This document shows positions 26,631 to 34,880 of a DNA stretch of 64,000 nucleotides, one piece after another. Below the pieces are notes generated by a model, which was given only the letters and a program-made list of their open reading frames with translations, was not told where the DNA came from and ran no database searches. A program made the translations under genes and the position numbers. The stretch comes from an uncultured Duncaniella sp. (GTDB lineage: Bacteria; Bacteroidota; Bacteroidia; Bacteroidales; Muribaculaceae), in assembly GCA_910577255.1 (NCBI GenBank), contig CAJTMH010000001.1, positions 434,001 to 498,000 on the forward strand. The letters run 5' to 3'. The first letter of the stretch is position 1. Each line of letters starts with the position of its first letter.

Positions 26631-27590
26631 TTATTTCTCTCCGAAGAGTGATTCCACGAATTCACGTTTGTGGAACACCTGGAGATCCTCAATACCTTCA
26701 CCAAGGCCTATGTACTTAACCGGAATCTTAAATTGGTCGCTGATACCAATGACCACTCCGCCTTTAGCAGTGCCATCAAGCTTAGTTATAGCAAGTTCAT
26801 TCACCTGGGTGGCAGCCACAAATTGCTTGGCTTGCTCAAAAGCATTCTGTCCGGTGGAGCCATCAAGCACGAGGAGCACTTCATGTGGAGCATCAGGCAC
26901 AAGCTTCTGCATCACATTGCGCACCTTAGTCAACTCGTCCATGAGTCCTTTCTTGTTATGAAGACGTCCTGCTGTGTCTATAATCACCACATCGGCATCG
27001 TTGGCAATAGCACTTTGCAGAGTATCGAAAGCTACTGAAGCCGGATCGGCACCGAGTTTCTGTTTCACCACAGGCACATCAGCACGGCGCCCCCACTCTT
27101 CAAGCTGCTCTATAGCTGCTGCACGGAACGTGTCGGCTGCACCGAGAAGCACTTTATTGCCTGCCTTCTTGAACTGAGCTGCCATTTTGCCGATAGTAGT
27201 AGTCTTGCCTACACCATTGACACCAACCACCATTATAACGTGAGGTTTATGTGAGGCAGGGACGGTGAAATCCTCCTGCGAAGACTCGTTGCTATTCTCA
27301 GCCAACATCTCGGAAATCTCCTCGCACAGCAGCTTGTTGAGTTCCGATGATCCGACATATTTGTCTCTGGCCACACGCTTCTGAATGCGGTCTATAATAC
27401 GTAAAGTGGTGTCAACACCGACGTCAGAAGTCACGAAGACCTCCTCAAGGTTGTCAAGCACCTCGTCGTCAATAGTCGATTTACCGGCAATAGCATGCGA
27501 CAATCTGTCAAAAAAACCTCTCTGGGTCTTTTCAAGGCCCTTATCAAGTGTCTCTTTTTTGTCGCGTGAGAAGAAGTTAAAAAATCCCAT
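26631..27590 (-). CDS. ftsY: Signal recognition particle receptor FtsY
   Basis: GTPase that docks SRP-ribosome complexes at the membrane. The 319-aa protein is an NG-domain-only form with a very short acidic/basic N-terminus instead of the long A domain of E. coli FtsY, usual in Bacteroidota. G motifs: GVNGVGKTTTIGKMA, DTFRAAAIEQLEEW, DTAGRLHNKKGLMDEL, TKLDGTAKGG, and the C-terminal IGLGEGIEDLQVF. A -7 box lies at 27625-27632. Confidence 0.96.
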   Translation of the reverse strand: MGFFNFFSRDKKETLDKGLEKTQRGFFDRLSHAIAGKSTIDDEVLDNLEEVFVTSDVGVDTTLRIIDRIQKRVARDKYVGSSELNKLLCEEISEMLAENSNESSQEDFTVPASHKPHVIMVVGVNGVGKTTTIGKMAAQFKKAGNKVLLGAADTFRAAAIEQLEEWGRRADVPVVKQKLGADPASVAFDTLQSAIANDADVVIIDTAGRLHNKKGLMDELTKVRNVMQKLVPDAPHEVLLVLDGSTGQNAFEQAKQFVAATQVNELAITKLDGTAKGGVVIGISDQFKIPVKYIGLGEGIEDLQVFHKREFVESLFGEK

Positions 27591-27624
27591 AATCGTAATC
27601 TTTACTTGGAGAGAATCAAGAGTG

Positions 27625-27632
27625 CAAAATTA
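27625..27632 (-). promoter_or_regulatory. -7 box for ftsY
   Basis: Minus strand reads TAATTTTG, a TAnnTTTG match 35 bases upstream of the ftsY start. Confidence 0.45.
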
Positions 27633-27709
27633 CTCAAATTTTCCATATTTTCCAATTTTCGGCAAGCATAAGAATTTCACGAGTTAAGATTAATAACGTC
27701 TATCACATT

Positions 27710-27744
27710 AAAAGCAAAAGAGCCCCGCCGCAATGGCGAGACCC
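27710..27744 (-). terminator. Terminator closing the kdu-nfn-kdgK run
   Basis: GAGCCCCGCC (27720-27729) and GGCGAGACCC (27735-27744) pair with three G-U wobbles around a 5-base loop. On the minus strand TTTTGCTTTT follows (complement of 27710-27719). It lies about 47 bases past the kdgK stop. It is the only convincing terminator between kduD and ftsY. Confidence 0.7.
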
Positions 27745-27790
27745 TTTGCATAAATTATCAGGTCAATTATCTTGTCATTACGACATTACA

Positions 27791-28810
27791 TTAACGCTGC
27801 ACACGGCCATTGGCATTACCGCCGGCGAGTGATTTCACCTCTTCAGCAGATACGAGGTTAAAGTCACCGGGGATGGTGTGCTTCAGAGCAGAAGCAGCCA
27901 CAGCAAACTCAAGAGCATCAGCCTGGTTGGGCATGGTGAGCAGACCGTGGATAATACCGCCAGAGAATGAGTCGCCACCACCTACGCGGTCAATGATAGG
28001 ATTGATGTCATAACGCTTTGATTCATAGAATTCTTCACCATTGTAAATCATAGCCTTCCAGCCGTTGTGAGTGGCAGAATATGATTCACGGAGAGTAGAG
28101 ATGACATATTTGAAGCCAAATTCCTTAGCCATTGCCTTGAAGATGCCCTTGTAACCTTCGGCGTTGGTTTCGCCACCTTCTACGTCAGCATCAGGCTTGA
28201 AGCCGAGGCAGAGTTCGGCATCTTCCTCATTACCGATACATACGTCAACATACTGCATGAGCGGACGCATGATAGACTGAGCTTTTTCCTTGGTCCAGAG
28301 TTTTTTGCGGAAGTTAAGGTCAACTGACACAGTCACGCCGTGTCGCTTTGCTGCTTCACAAGCAAGACGAGTGAGTTCGGCAGCCTTGTCGCTGATAGCG
28401 GGAGTGATACCGCTCCAATGGAACCAGTCGGCACCTTCCATGATAGCATCAAAATCGAAATCTTCGGGATCGGCCTCTGCGATAGCAGAATTAGCGCGGT
28501 CGTAGATAACTTTTGAAGGACGCATTGAAGCACCGGTTTCGAGATAGTAGATACCTACACGGTCACCGCCACGAGCGATGTAGTCGGTGTGCACACCGTA
28601 ACGACGGAGAGCATTCACAGCTGACTGACCGATTTCATGTTTGGGGAGCTTTGTTACGAAATGTGCGTCGTGACCATAATTGGCACAGCTTACAGCCACA
28701 TTTGCTTCGCCGCCGCCATAGCATACGTCAAATGAATCAGCCTGTACGAAGCGGCTGTTACCGGGAGTTGAAAGGCGAAGCATGATTTCGCCTAAAGTGA
28801 TGACTTTCAT
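27791..28810 (-). CDS. kdgK: 2-keto-3-deoxygluconate kinase (PfkB family)
   Basis: Phosphorylates KDG to KDPG, the step after KduD in uronate catabolism. The 339-aa PfkB-family sugar kinase has the N-terminal GGGEANVAVSCANYG (residues 32-46) and the catalytic anion-hole motif GGGDSF (277-282, base Asp280). The KDG assignment rests on overall resemblance to KdgK and on the kduD and kduI genes upstream in the same direction. It starts 77 bases after the Nfn beta-like gene. No KDPG aldolase gene is in the window. Confidence 0.88.
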   Translation of the reverse strand: MKVITLGEIMLRLSTPGNSRFVQADSFDVCYGGGEANVAVSCANYGHDAHFVTKLPKHEIGQSAVNALRRYGVHTDYIARGGDRVGIYYLETGASMRPSKVIYDRANSAIAEADPEDFDFDAIMEGADWFHWSGITPAISDKAAELTRLACEAAKRHGVTVSVDLNFRKKLWTKEKAQSIMRPLMQYVDVCIGNEEDAELCLGFKPDADVEGGETNAEGYKGIFKAMAKEFGFKYVISTLRESYSATHNGWKAMIYNGEEFYESKRYDINPIIDRVGGGDSFSGGIIHGLLTMPNQADALEFAVAASALKHTIPGDFNLVSAEEVKSLAGGNANGRVQR

Positions 28811-28887
28811 AATTAATTATGGTATTTAAAACAGGTAAAAAAATTGTTTCAGTTAAATAATATGTTGAACGTGTTGAATATCGCCGA

Positions 28888-30396
28888 TTAAACAAGACTT
28901 GTGTTGCGGATAATGTTTTCAAATGCTTCGGACATCGACTTTGCAGCCCGACGTCCATCACCCATGGCAAGAATCACGGTGGCAGCACCTCTCACTATAT
29001 CACCTCCGGCATAAATATCAGGTGATGATGACTGCATCGACGCACAGTCAACCACAATCTTTCCCTGACGTGACATGTCAATGGCCGGGAGAGACATGGG
29101 AGGATTGGGCAAGAACCCTACGCATACCACCACAAGGTCGACCTCAACCTCTTCGATGGCACCGGGAATCTCCACCGGAACACGCCGGCCCGACTCGTCC
29201 GGCTCACCCAGCTCCATTCGCTGAAGACGCATGGCGCGCAGCAATCCGTTCTCATCGGCAAGATATTCTACCGGATTGTGGAGGGTCAGAAATTCCACAC
29301 CCTCCTCACGCGCATGGCGTACTTCATCAGCACGAGCTGGAATCTCATCTTCGCCTCGACGATAGACTATCATTGCCTTCTCGGCTCCCATACGCCGGGC
29401 AGCACGCACAGCATCCATCGCTGTATTGCCTGCACCGATGACAGCCACGCGCTTACGGCGCAAAGTCATGGTGTTCTGGCCATATATCTCATTGTCAAGC
29501 AGGTTAAGACGTATGAGATATTCATTGGCAGTCATTACGCCAGGCAAATTCTCACCTGGAATACCCATGAAACGAGGCTTTCCAGCCCCCGTGGCTACGT
29601 ATATCCCCTTGAAGCCTTGTTCCTGAAGTTCATGATAGGAAAGAGTATGACCCACAAAAGAATCCTTGACGAATTTAACGCCCAGGTTTCTGAGTTTTGC
29701 AATCTCGGCATCCACAACATCATTCGGCAGGCAGAATTCAGGGATACCATATTTCAACACTCCACCAAACTGATGAAGGGCTTCGAAAATGGTCACATCG
29801 TAACCGCGCTTTGCCATATCACCGGCAAATGCGAGTCCGGAGGGTCCGGATCCCACTACAGCAATCTTTATTCCGGCAAAGAATGGCGACCCTTCATTAC
29901 GTCGCTCGGATACAGCATCGGGATGAGCTTCGGCTCTCTCCATCTCACGGTTGAAGTCAGCCACGAAACGTTCAAGATGGCCGATGGCAACTGCCGGTTT
30001 CTTCATCTTGTTGTAAATACATCCGGCCTCACACTGTTTTTCCTGAGGACATACACGTCCACACACGGCAGGGAGTACCGTGGTGAGATTAAGGACCTCA
30101 AGTGCCTCCGAGAAGTTGCGGCGCTCTACATTTTTTATAAAAGCCGGTATGAAATTTGACACCGGGCACCCTTTCATGCATCCAGGGTCAGGGCAATCGA
30201 GACAACGGCGAGCCTCAAGCACAGCCTGCTCGATAGAAAGGCCTTGGTTCACTTCATCATTGCATGTTATGCGGTAAGAGGCCGGAATCTCAGGCATCAC
30301 CACACGCGGCAACGTAGTACGTTCCTTTGTAGTGTAACGTTTGCGTAATTCCTCGCGCCACTCTGCATCACGTGATGTAAGTCGTTCGTTATCCAT
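28888..30396 (-). CDS. NfnB/GltD-type NADPH-binding flavoprotein (glutamate-synthase small-subunit-like)
   Basis: A 502-aa FAD/[4Fe-4S] protein. N-terminal cluster cysteines appear as CLDCPDPGCMKGCP and CGRVCPQEKQCEAGC; an FAD Rossmann motif is in VVGSGPSGLAFAG, an NADPH motif in AVIGAGNTAMDAVRAA, and a terminal FAD contact in YAGGDIVRGAATVILAMGDGR. Such proteins are often annotated glutamate synthase small subunit, but the large subunit is absent and the adjacent gene is an NfnA/SudA-like FAD-NAD protein. The pair therefore fits NfnAB, the electron-bifurcating NADH-dependent ferredoxin:NADP+ oxidoreductase, or sulfide dehydrogenase. Confidence 0.88.
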   Translation of the reverse strand: MDNERLTSRDAEWREELRKRYTTKERTTLPRVVMPEIPASYRITCNDEVNQGLSIEQAVLEARRCLDCPDPGCMKGCPVSNFIPAFIKNVERRNFSEALEVLNLTTVLPAVCGRVCPQEKQCEAGCIYNKMKKPAVAIGHLERFVADFNREMERAEAHPDAVSERRNEGSPFFAGIKIAVVGSGPSGLAFAGDMAKRGYDVTIFEALHQFGGVLKYGIPEFCLPNDVVDAEIAKLRNLGVKFVKDSFVGHTLSYHELQEQGFKGIYVATGAGKPRFMGIPGENLPGVMTANEYLIRLNLLDNEIYGQNTMTLRRKRVAVIGAGNTAMDAVRAARRMGAEKAMIVYRRGEDEIPARADEVRHAREEGVEFLTLHNPVEYLADENGLLRAMRLQRMELGEPDESGRRVPVEIPGAIEEVEVDLVVVCVGFLPNPPMSLPAIDMSRQGKIVVDCASMQSSSPDIYAGGDIVRGAATVILAMGDGRRAAKSMSEAFENIIRNTSLV

Positions 30397-30420
30397 TTTA
30401 CTTAAGCAGATGTTTTGAGG

Positions 30421-31185
30421 TTATACAAAATGACGTTGACGGTTCTGCAACTGGTCAAAATCCACCTTATGGGCATCAAATGTCGGACCGTCAATACAGG
30501 TGAGCTTGCGCTGTCCGTCAACCATCACACGGCATATACCGCAAAGCCCTACTCCATCGAGCATCACCATGTTGAGGATGCACCGGGTAGGTATCGATTT
30601 GCCACGAGTGGATTCCGCAATGCTTTTCATCATGTGGGTAGGCCCTGTCATGACCACAAGCCCAGGCTGGCTTCGTTCCACTTCCTGTCTGACAAGGCTC
30701 AACGTGTCAGCCTCATTATCAGAATGTAGTATCACATCGCTGTAACGTTCGGCATTTGTACGTAGACATGAGGTCTTAGCGGTGAACTCCGACAATATGG
30801 TTATCACCTTATTGCCGGCTTCCTTGAGAGCACGCATCACCGGAAGAATTGGAACGAATCCTACCCCATCGCCACAGCAGAGCACCGTTCCATAATTTTT
30901 CACCTCGAAAGCCTGTCCGAGCGGACCGAGCAAATCGGTGAGCTCGTAGCCAACTTCCAGCGAATTGATAAGATCGGTAAGTTTTGCTCCCTTATGGATA
31001 ATGATGGTGAAAGTACCTGCCGCTATGTCTGTATCCACAATAGTAAACGGAATGCGTGGACACTCGGTGTTAAATCGAATTATGACAAAATGACCGGCAC
31101 GAGCCGAACGGGCAATCGAGGGAGACTCGATTACCACTTCGGCAGTGTGTTCGGAATGTCGTATTATCTCTTTAATTCTGTTCAT
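30421..31185 (-). CDS. NfnA/SudA-type FAD-NAD(H) and [2Fe-2S] subunit
   Basis: A 254-aa ferredoxin reductase-like protein. N-terminal FAD domain with AGHFVIIRF, NAD-binding domain with CCGDGVGFVPILPVMRAL, and a C-terminal [2Fe-2S] site MLDGVGLCGICRVMV...LTCIDGPTFDAH, where the unusual Asp plus three Cys ligand set of NfnA is preserved. It lies 24 bases upstream of the NfnB-like gene. Together they are expected to couple NADH, reduced ferredoxin and NADP+, supplying NADPH in fermentation. Its position inside a uronate-catabolism run is unusual. Confidence 0.87.
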   Translation of the reverse strand: MNRIKEIIRHSEHTAEVVIESPSIARSARAGHFVIIRFNTECPRIPFTIVDTDIAAGTFTIIIHKGAKLTDLINSLEVGYELTDLLGPLGQAFEVKNYGTVLCCGDGVGFVPILPVMRALKEAGNKVITILSEFTAKTSCLRTNAERYSDVILHSDNEADTLSLVRQEVERSQPGLVVMTGPTHMMKSIAESTRGKSIPTRCILNMVMLDGVGLCGICRVMVDGQRKLTCIDGPTFDAHKVDFDQLQNRQRHFV

Positions 31186-31285
31186 TATAGAGACTTATGA
31201 GTTAAGCCGGCCAAGTGTAGGCGAAGGCCTATAAATGACAATAAAGGTTACAGAAACTGTGACTTCAACGAATAATCGCTACAGT

Positions 31286-32206
31286 TTATTTCATTTCAAG
31301 GTAGGTCACCTTGTCCATGTCACCATAATCAAGGTTTTCGCCACCCATGCCCCAGATAAACATGTAGTTGGAAGTACCTGCCGCTGCATGAATAGACCAT
31401 TCGGGGGCCATGACAGCCTGCTCGTCATGAAGCCAAATCAAACGGTTTTCCTGCGGTTCGCCCATCAGATGACATATAGCGTTGCCTTCAGGGACGTTGA
31501 AATAGAAATAAGCTTCAACGCGACGGTCATGTGTATGAGCCGGCATTGTGTTCCACACGCTACCGGGCTTGAGTTCTGTAAGACCCATCTGGAGCTGGCA
31601 AGGACCTTCTTCGAGCACATTATTGACAATGAGCTGATTAATCACACGGTCGTTGCTCTCTTCCATGCAACCTGCTGCAAACGAGTTAGCCTTAAGCGAT
31701 CCCTTGCGACCGTCTATGGTGATAAGCTGAGTCTTGTAAGCCTTGTGGGCAGGAGTTGAGTTGATGTAGAACTTGGCAGGTTTCGATGAATCCTTGCTGC
31801 GGAATGTAACCTTTTTGTTGCCACGGCCCACATAGAGAGCATCTTTGAAATTAAGCTCATAGTCCTTACCGTCAACAGTAACGATACCGGGTTCACCAAT
31901 GTTGATGACACCCAACTCGCGGCGTTCCAGGAAATATTCAGCTTTGAGCGGATCGATAGTCTCAAGCTCCACAACTTTGTTAACTGGAATCACACCACCG
32001 TAAATCAGACGGTCATACATAGAGTATGTAAGATTAATCTTATCTTCCTCCATGACTTTTGGCATCATGAAGTGAGAACGGAGTTGCTCGGTGTCATAGC
32101 GCTTCACATCGTCGGGATGACAAGCGCGGAGAATAGTATAATCTGTTTGAGCCATAGCGGTGATTGAGGCTAACGCCAGAGAAACGGTGATAAATATTTT
32201 TTTCAT
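31286..32206 (-). CDS. kduI: 5-keto-4-deoxyuronate isomerase KduI with an N-terminal signal peptide
   Basis: KduI isomerises 4-deoxy-L-threo-5-hexosulose uronate (DKI) to DKII after unsaturated uronates are released from pectin or glycosaminoglycans. The 306-aa cupin-type protein keeps the family blocks YFLERRELGVINIG, LSMGLTEL-like LQMGLTELKPGSVWNTMPAHTHDRR with zinc-binding His and Glu residues, and WSIHAAAGTSNYMFIWGMGGEN. Oddly, MKKIFITVSLALASITAMA is a classic Sec signal peptide ending at an A-M-A site before Gln20, absent from cytoplasmic KduI of about 278 aa. An internal start at Met18 would remove it. Confidence 0.9.
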   Translation of the reverse strand: MKKIFITVSLALASITAMAQTDYTILRACHPDDVKRYDTEQLRSHFMMPKVMEEDKINLTYSMYDRLIYGGVIPVNKVVELETIDPLKAEYFLERRELGVINIGEPGIVTVDGKDYELNFKDALYVGRGNKKVTFRSKDSSKPAKFYINSTPAHKAYKTQLITIDGRKGSLKANSFAAGCMEESNDRVINQLIVNNVLEEGPCQLQMGLTELKPGSVWNTMPAHTHDRRVEAYFYFNVPEGNAICHLMGEPQENRLIWLHDEQAVMAPEWSIHAAAGTSNYMFIWGMGGENLDYGDMDKVTYLEMK

Positions 32207-32287
32207 TATCTGATGATTACAATAGTGTTATCAAATATTAAACTTGGAGAGTAGAATAGGTTAAGGAGAGAGGAGGAGTGATGAATT

Positions 32288-33709
32288 TCAGTCAGCCACT
32301 GCATCCTTTGCTTCAGCTTTTGCCGGAAATTCAGACGGAGAAGCAGTGATACGCTTGCGGTTCCACACTACAAGAGTCAAGGTCACAAGCGAAAGGATGG
32401 CTGCACCTACATAAGTGAGGTTGTGACAGCACTGGAAAATGAGCCAGGAGAATGGGCTTCCTGCAAAGTCGAGGCTACCGCCTGAGAATCCTTCGGGAAT
32501 AGCAACTGCAGCGTCGCCTGTGTTGCGATAAACATCCTGGGCTGCTTCTGTGAAGAATGGAGCGAGAGACGTCACCATATAAAGGGCAAAAACAATGATG
32601 ACAAGACCAACGATAAAGGTCTTAACCACATTACCTTTAGTGAAGGGGAGCACAAGCGGAAAGAGGTAGAACATACCTGCAAGCGATGCCAGAGGGAGGA
32701 ACTGGTTGCCGGGAAGCACCACGGCGAGAAGCAATGTCACAGGGATGAGGAGGAGCGACACCACAAGAGTGGTGGGATGTCCGATCACAAGAGCAGGGCT
32801 CATACCTATTGACAAGCCCTTGGCACCCTTGAACTTGCGGCCAATAAGCTCCCTGGTGGCATCTGATATCGGCTTAAGGCCTTCGATAAATAGCACTGTC
32901 ACTCTCGGTATGAGTTCCATAACAGCACCCATCTTAATGCCAAGGCCAAGGATATAAGGCACTTTGTCGGCAATCTCAGCACCTGAGGTGCAGGTGAGAC
33001 AACCAATCACCACGCCCACTATCACGCCAAGGAAAAGAGGCTCACCGAGGATGCCGAACTTCTTCTTCAGACCTTCCGCATCGATTTCCAGCTTGTTCAT
33101 ACCGGGAATCTTGTCAAGCGCCTTGTTTATGCCCCAAGCAAAAGGCACAAATCCGGCACAGAACGGCTGAGGTATTGAGATTCCCTCCATATCCTTATAA
33201 TATGATTGGAATTTCTCAGCTGTCAAGTCGGCAATCACAAGTGTGATGATATAGCAAATGATGGCTGCGAAGAAGCCCCAGAGGATTGATCCGGAAGCAA
33301 AATAGACTACGGCGCCAATAAATGCAAAGTGCCAGTAATTCCAAAGGTCGATATTGACCGTACGTGTGCCCTTCAGAAGAAGAAGGAGAAGGTTTACACC
33401 AAGACACACCGGGATAATAAAAGCACCGACAGCGGTATTGTAGGCCACAGCCGCTGCCGCAGGCCAACCCATATCGAACACCTGCAGCTGGAGGTCATAA
33501 ATGCCCACCACGCTATTGAGCGCCGGTCCGAGGCTTGATGTGAGAAGACCGGTAATGACTGAAAGTCCCACAAAGCCCACGCCGACCTTTAGGCCGCACA
33601 TAAGTGCCTTGCCGAACTTAATACCGATACATAAGCCCAGGATGGTGAAGATGATAGGCATCATCACTGCCGCCCCAAGGCCAATGATATAAGAAAAAAC
33701 TTGTTCCAT
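32288..33709 (-). CDS. Orphan PTS galactitol-type EIIC permease
   Basis: A 473-aa polytopic membrane protein resembling GatC, the IIC subunit of galactitol phosphotransferase systems: MEQVFSYIIGLGAAVMMPIIFTILGL at the start, MGWPAAAAVAYNTAVGAFIIP, FCAGFVPFAWGINKALDKIPG and MGAVMELIPRVTVLFIEGLKPISDATRE in the middle. No EIIA, EIIB, HPr or EI gene is present, and Bacteroidota generally lack a sugar PTS. Lying between kduI and kduD, it is probably a non-phosphorylating carrier for a deoxy-uronate intermediate. Gaps are 84 bases after kduD and 81 before kduI. Confidence 0.85.
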   Translation of the reverse strand: MEQVFSYIIGLGAAVMMPIIFTILGLCIGIKFGKALMCGLKVGVGFVGLSVITGLLTSSLGPALNSVVGIYDLQLQVFDMGWPAAAAVAYNTAVGAFIIPVCLGVNLLLLLLKGTRTVNIDLWNYWHFAFIGAVVYFASGSILWGFFAAIICYIITLVIADLTAEKFQSYYKDMEGISIPQPFCAGFVPFAWGINKALDKIPGMNKLEIDAEGLKKKFGILGEPLFLGVIVGVVIGCLTCTSGAEIADKVPYILGLGIKMGAVMELIPRVTVLFIEGLKPISDATRELIGRKFKGAKGLSIGMSPALVIGHPTTLVVSLLLIPVTLLLAVVLPGNQFLPLASLAGMFYLFPLVLPFTKGNVVKTFIVGLVIIVFALYMVTSLAPFFTEAAQDVYRNTGDAAVAIPEGFSGGSLDFAGSPFSWLIFQCCHNLTYVGAAILSLVTLTLVVWNRKRITASPSEFPAKAEAKDAVAD

Positions 33710-33743
33710 TAAATTTGAGAGAAAGGATTGGGATGATTACAGC

Positions 33744-33774
33744 CGTGATTGCCCCCACTCCGGGAGCAATCACG
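33744..33774 (-). other. Intercistronic hairpin between kduD and the EIIC gene
   Basis: CGTGATTGC (33744-33752) and GCAATCACG (33766-33774) form a perfect 9-bp stem, 20 bases past the kduD stop. No T-run follows on the minus strand, so RNA processing or 3'-end protection (raising kduD over the membrane gene) is more likely than termination. Confidence 0.55.
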
Positions 33775-33793
33775 ACATTTTATAAATGATATT

Positions 33794-34588
33794 TTATTTA
33801 GGCTGTTTACCGATATAAGCCAAAATACCGCCATCCACATAGAGCACGTGGCCATTGACAAAGTCGCTTGCGTCAGAAGCAAGGAAAACGGCCGGACCCA
33901 TAAGGTCCTCAGGAGTTCCCCAACGGGCGGCAGGAGTCTTGGATATAATAAACTGATCAAAAGGATGACGTGAACCGTCCGGCTGACGTTCGCGTAAAGG
34001 TGCGGTCTGTTCGGTGGCGATGTAACCCGGGCCTATACCATTGCACTGGATGTTGTATTCACCAAACTCAGAGCAGATGTTGCGTGTGAGCATCTTAAGG
34101 CCGCCCTTGGCTGCTGCATAGGCTGAAACTGTTTCGCGTCCAAGTTCCGACATCATAGAGCAAATATTGATAATCTTGCCGTGGCCTTTCTTTATCATGC
34201 CGGGGATTACAGCCTTTGCACAGATATAAGGTGCGATAAGGTCAACGTCAACAACACGACGGAAATCCTCAACTGACATTTCGGTCATCGGAATACGTTT
34301 GATGATACCGGCATTGTTCACAAGTATATCAATTGTGCCGACTGTGGCTTCGATATCTGCCACCATTGCCTTGACAGCTTCTTCATCTGTCACATCACAT
34401 AGATAGCCTTTTGCTTCAATCCCAAGCTCCTTATATGCTTTGAGGCCACGGTCAACTGTCTCCTGACGTGAGCAGTTAAACACTATTTTTGCGCCGGCTT
34501 CTGCATAAGCCTGTGCTATTGCGAGTCCGATACCATACGCACCTCCGGTCACGAGGGCAACTTTTCCTTCAAGTGAAAAACTAACCAT
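33794..34588 (-). CDS. kduD: 2-deoxy-D-gluconate/2-dehydro-3-deoxygluconate 5-dehydrogenase (SDR)
   Basis: Reduces DKII to 2-keto-3-deoxygluconate with NAD(P)H. The 264-aa short-chain dehydrogenase shows the cofactor motif VTGGAYGIGLAIA, NNAGI, the catalytic Ser region NICSMMSELG, Tyr-Lys in SAYAAAKGG, and GPGYIATEQTAPLR after it. The KduD call over a gluconate 5-dehydrogenase rests on the kduI and kdgK neighbours. It is the first gene of the run; a -7 box lies at 34710-34717. Confidence 0.9.
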   Translation of the reverse strand: MVSFSLEGKVALVTGGAYGIGLAIAQAYAEAGAKIVFNCSRQETVDRGLKAYKELGIEAKGYLCDVTDEEAVKAMVADIEATVGTIDILVNNAGIIKRIPMTEMSVEDFRRVVDVDLIAPYICAKAVIPGMIKKGHGKIINICSMMSELGRETVSAYAAAKGGLKMLTRNICSEFGEYNIQCNGIGPGYIATEQTAPLRERQPDGSRHPFDQFIISKTPAARWGTPEDLMGPAVFLASDASDFVNGHVLYVDGGILAYIGKQPK

Positions 34589-34627
34589 ATTTGCTTTGTT
34601 TATTTAAGTTTCTGGTATTTTCCAAAA

Positions 34628-34717
34628 CAGCCTCTTGGCTGCCTGTTAATGAGTTAAGGCGGGGAGAGTGAAAATCGGATGTAAAATTACTACATTTAAC
34701 ACTATCTGACAAATTTA
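34628..34717 (-). promoter_or_regulatory. Promoter and leader of the kduD operon
   Basis: On the minus strand TAAATTTG (34710-34717) matches the -7 consensus about 120 bases before kduD. The leader contains a small hairpin (CAGCC at 34628-34632 pairing with GGCTG at 34637-34641). The rest of the 292-base gap 34589-34880 is AT-rich; I found no clear operator. Confidence 0.4.
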
Positions 34718-34838
34718 ACACCTTAAATCTTGTAAAAATACGTTTTAAATAGATTCTTCACTCATTCATATTGGAATTTACAATCTTTTTCACCTATTTT
34801 ATTCGCATTTTTATAACCCTATTTATGAAAATCTTTTG

Positions 34839-34846
34839 TACATTTG
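34839..34846 (+). promoter_or_regulatory. -7 box for fbp
   Basis: TACATTTG matches TAnnTTTG and lies 34 bases upstream of the fbp ATG at 34881. Confidence 0.5.
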
Positions 34847-34880
34847 CTGCAACATATTGTCTACTATCTAATAACCTTAT

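Noticed and set aside
28888..30396. Glutamate synthase small subunit (gltD) as the main assignment
   Set aside because: No large subunit is present, and an NfnA/SudA-type partner is adjacent, so NfnB-like is the better reading.
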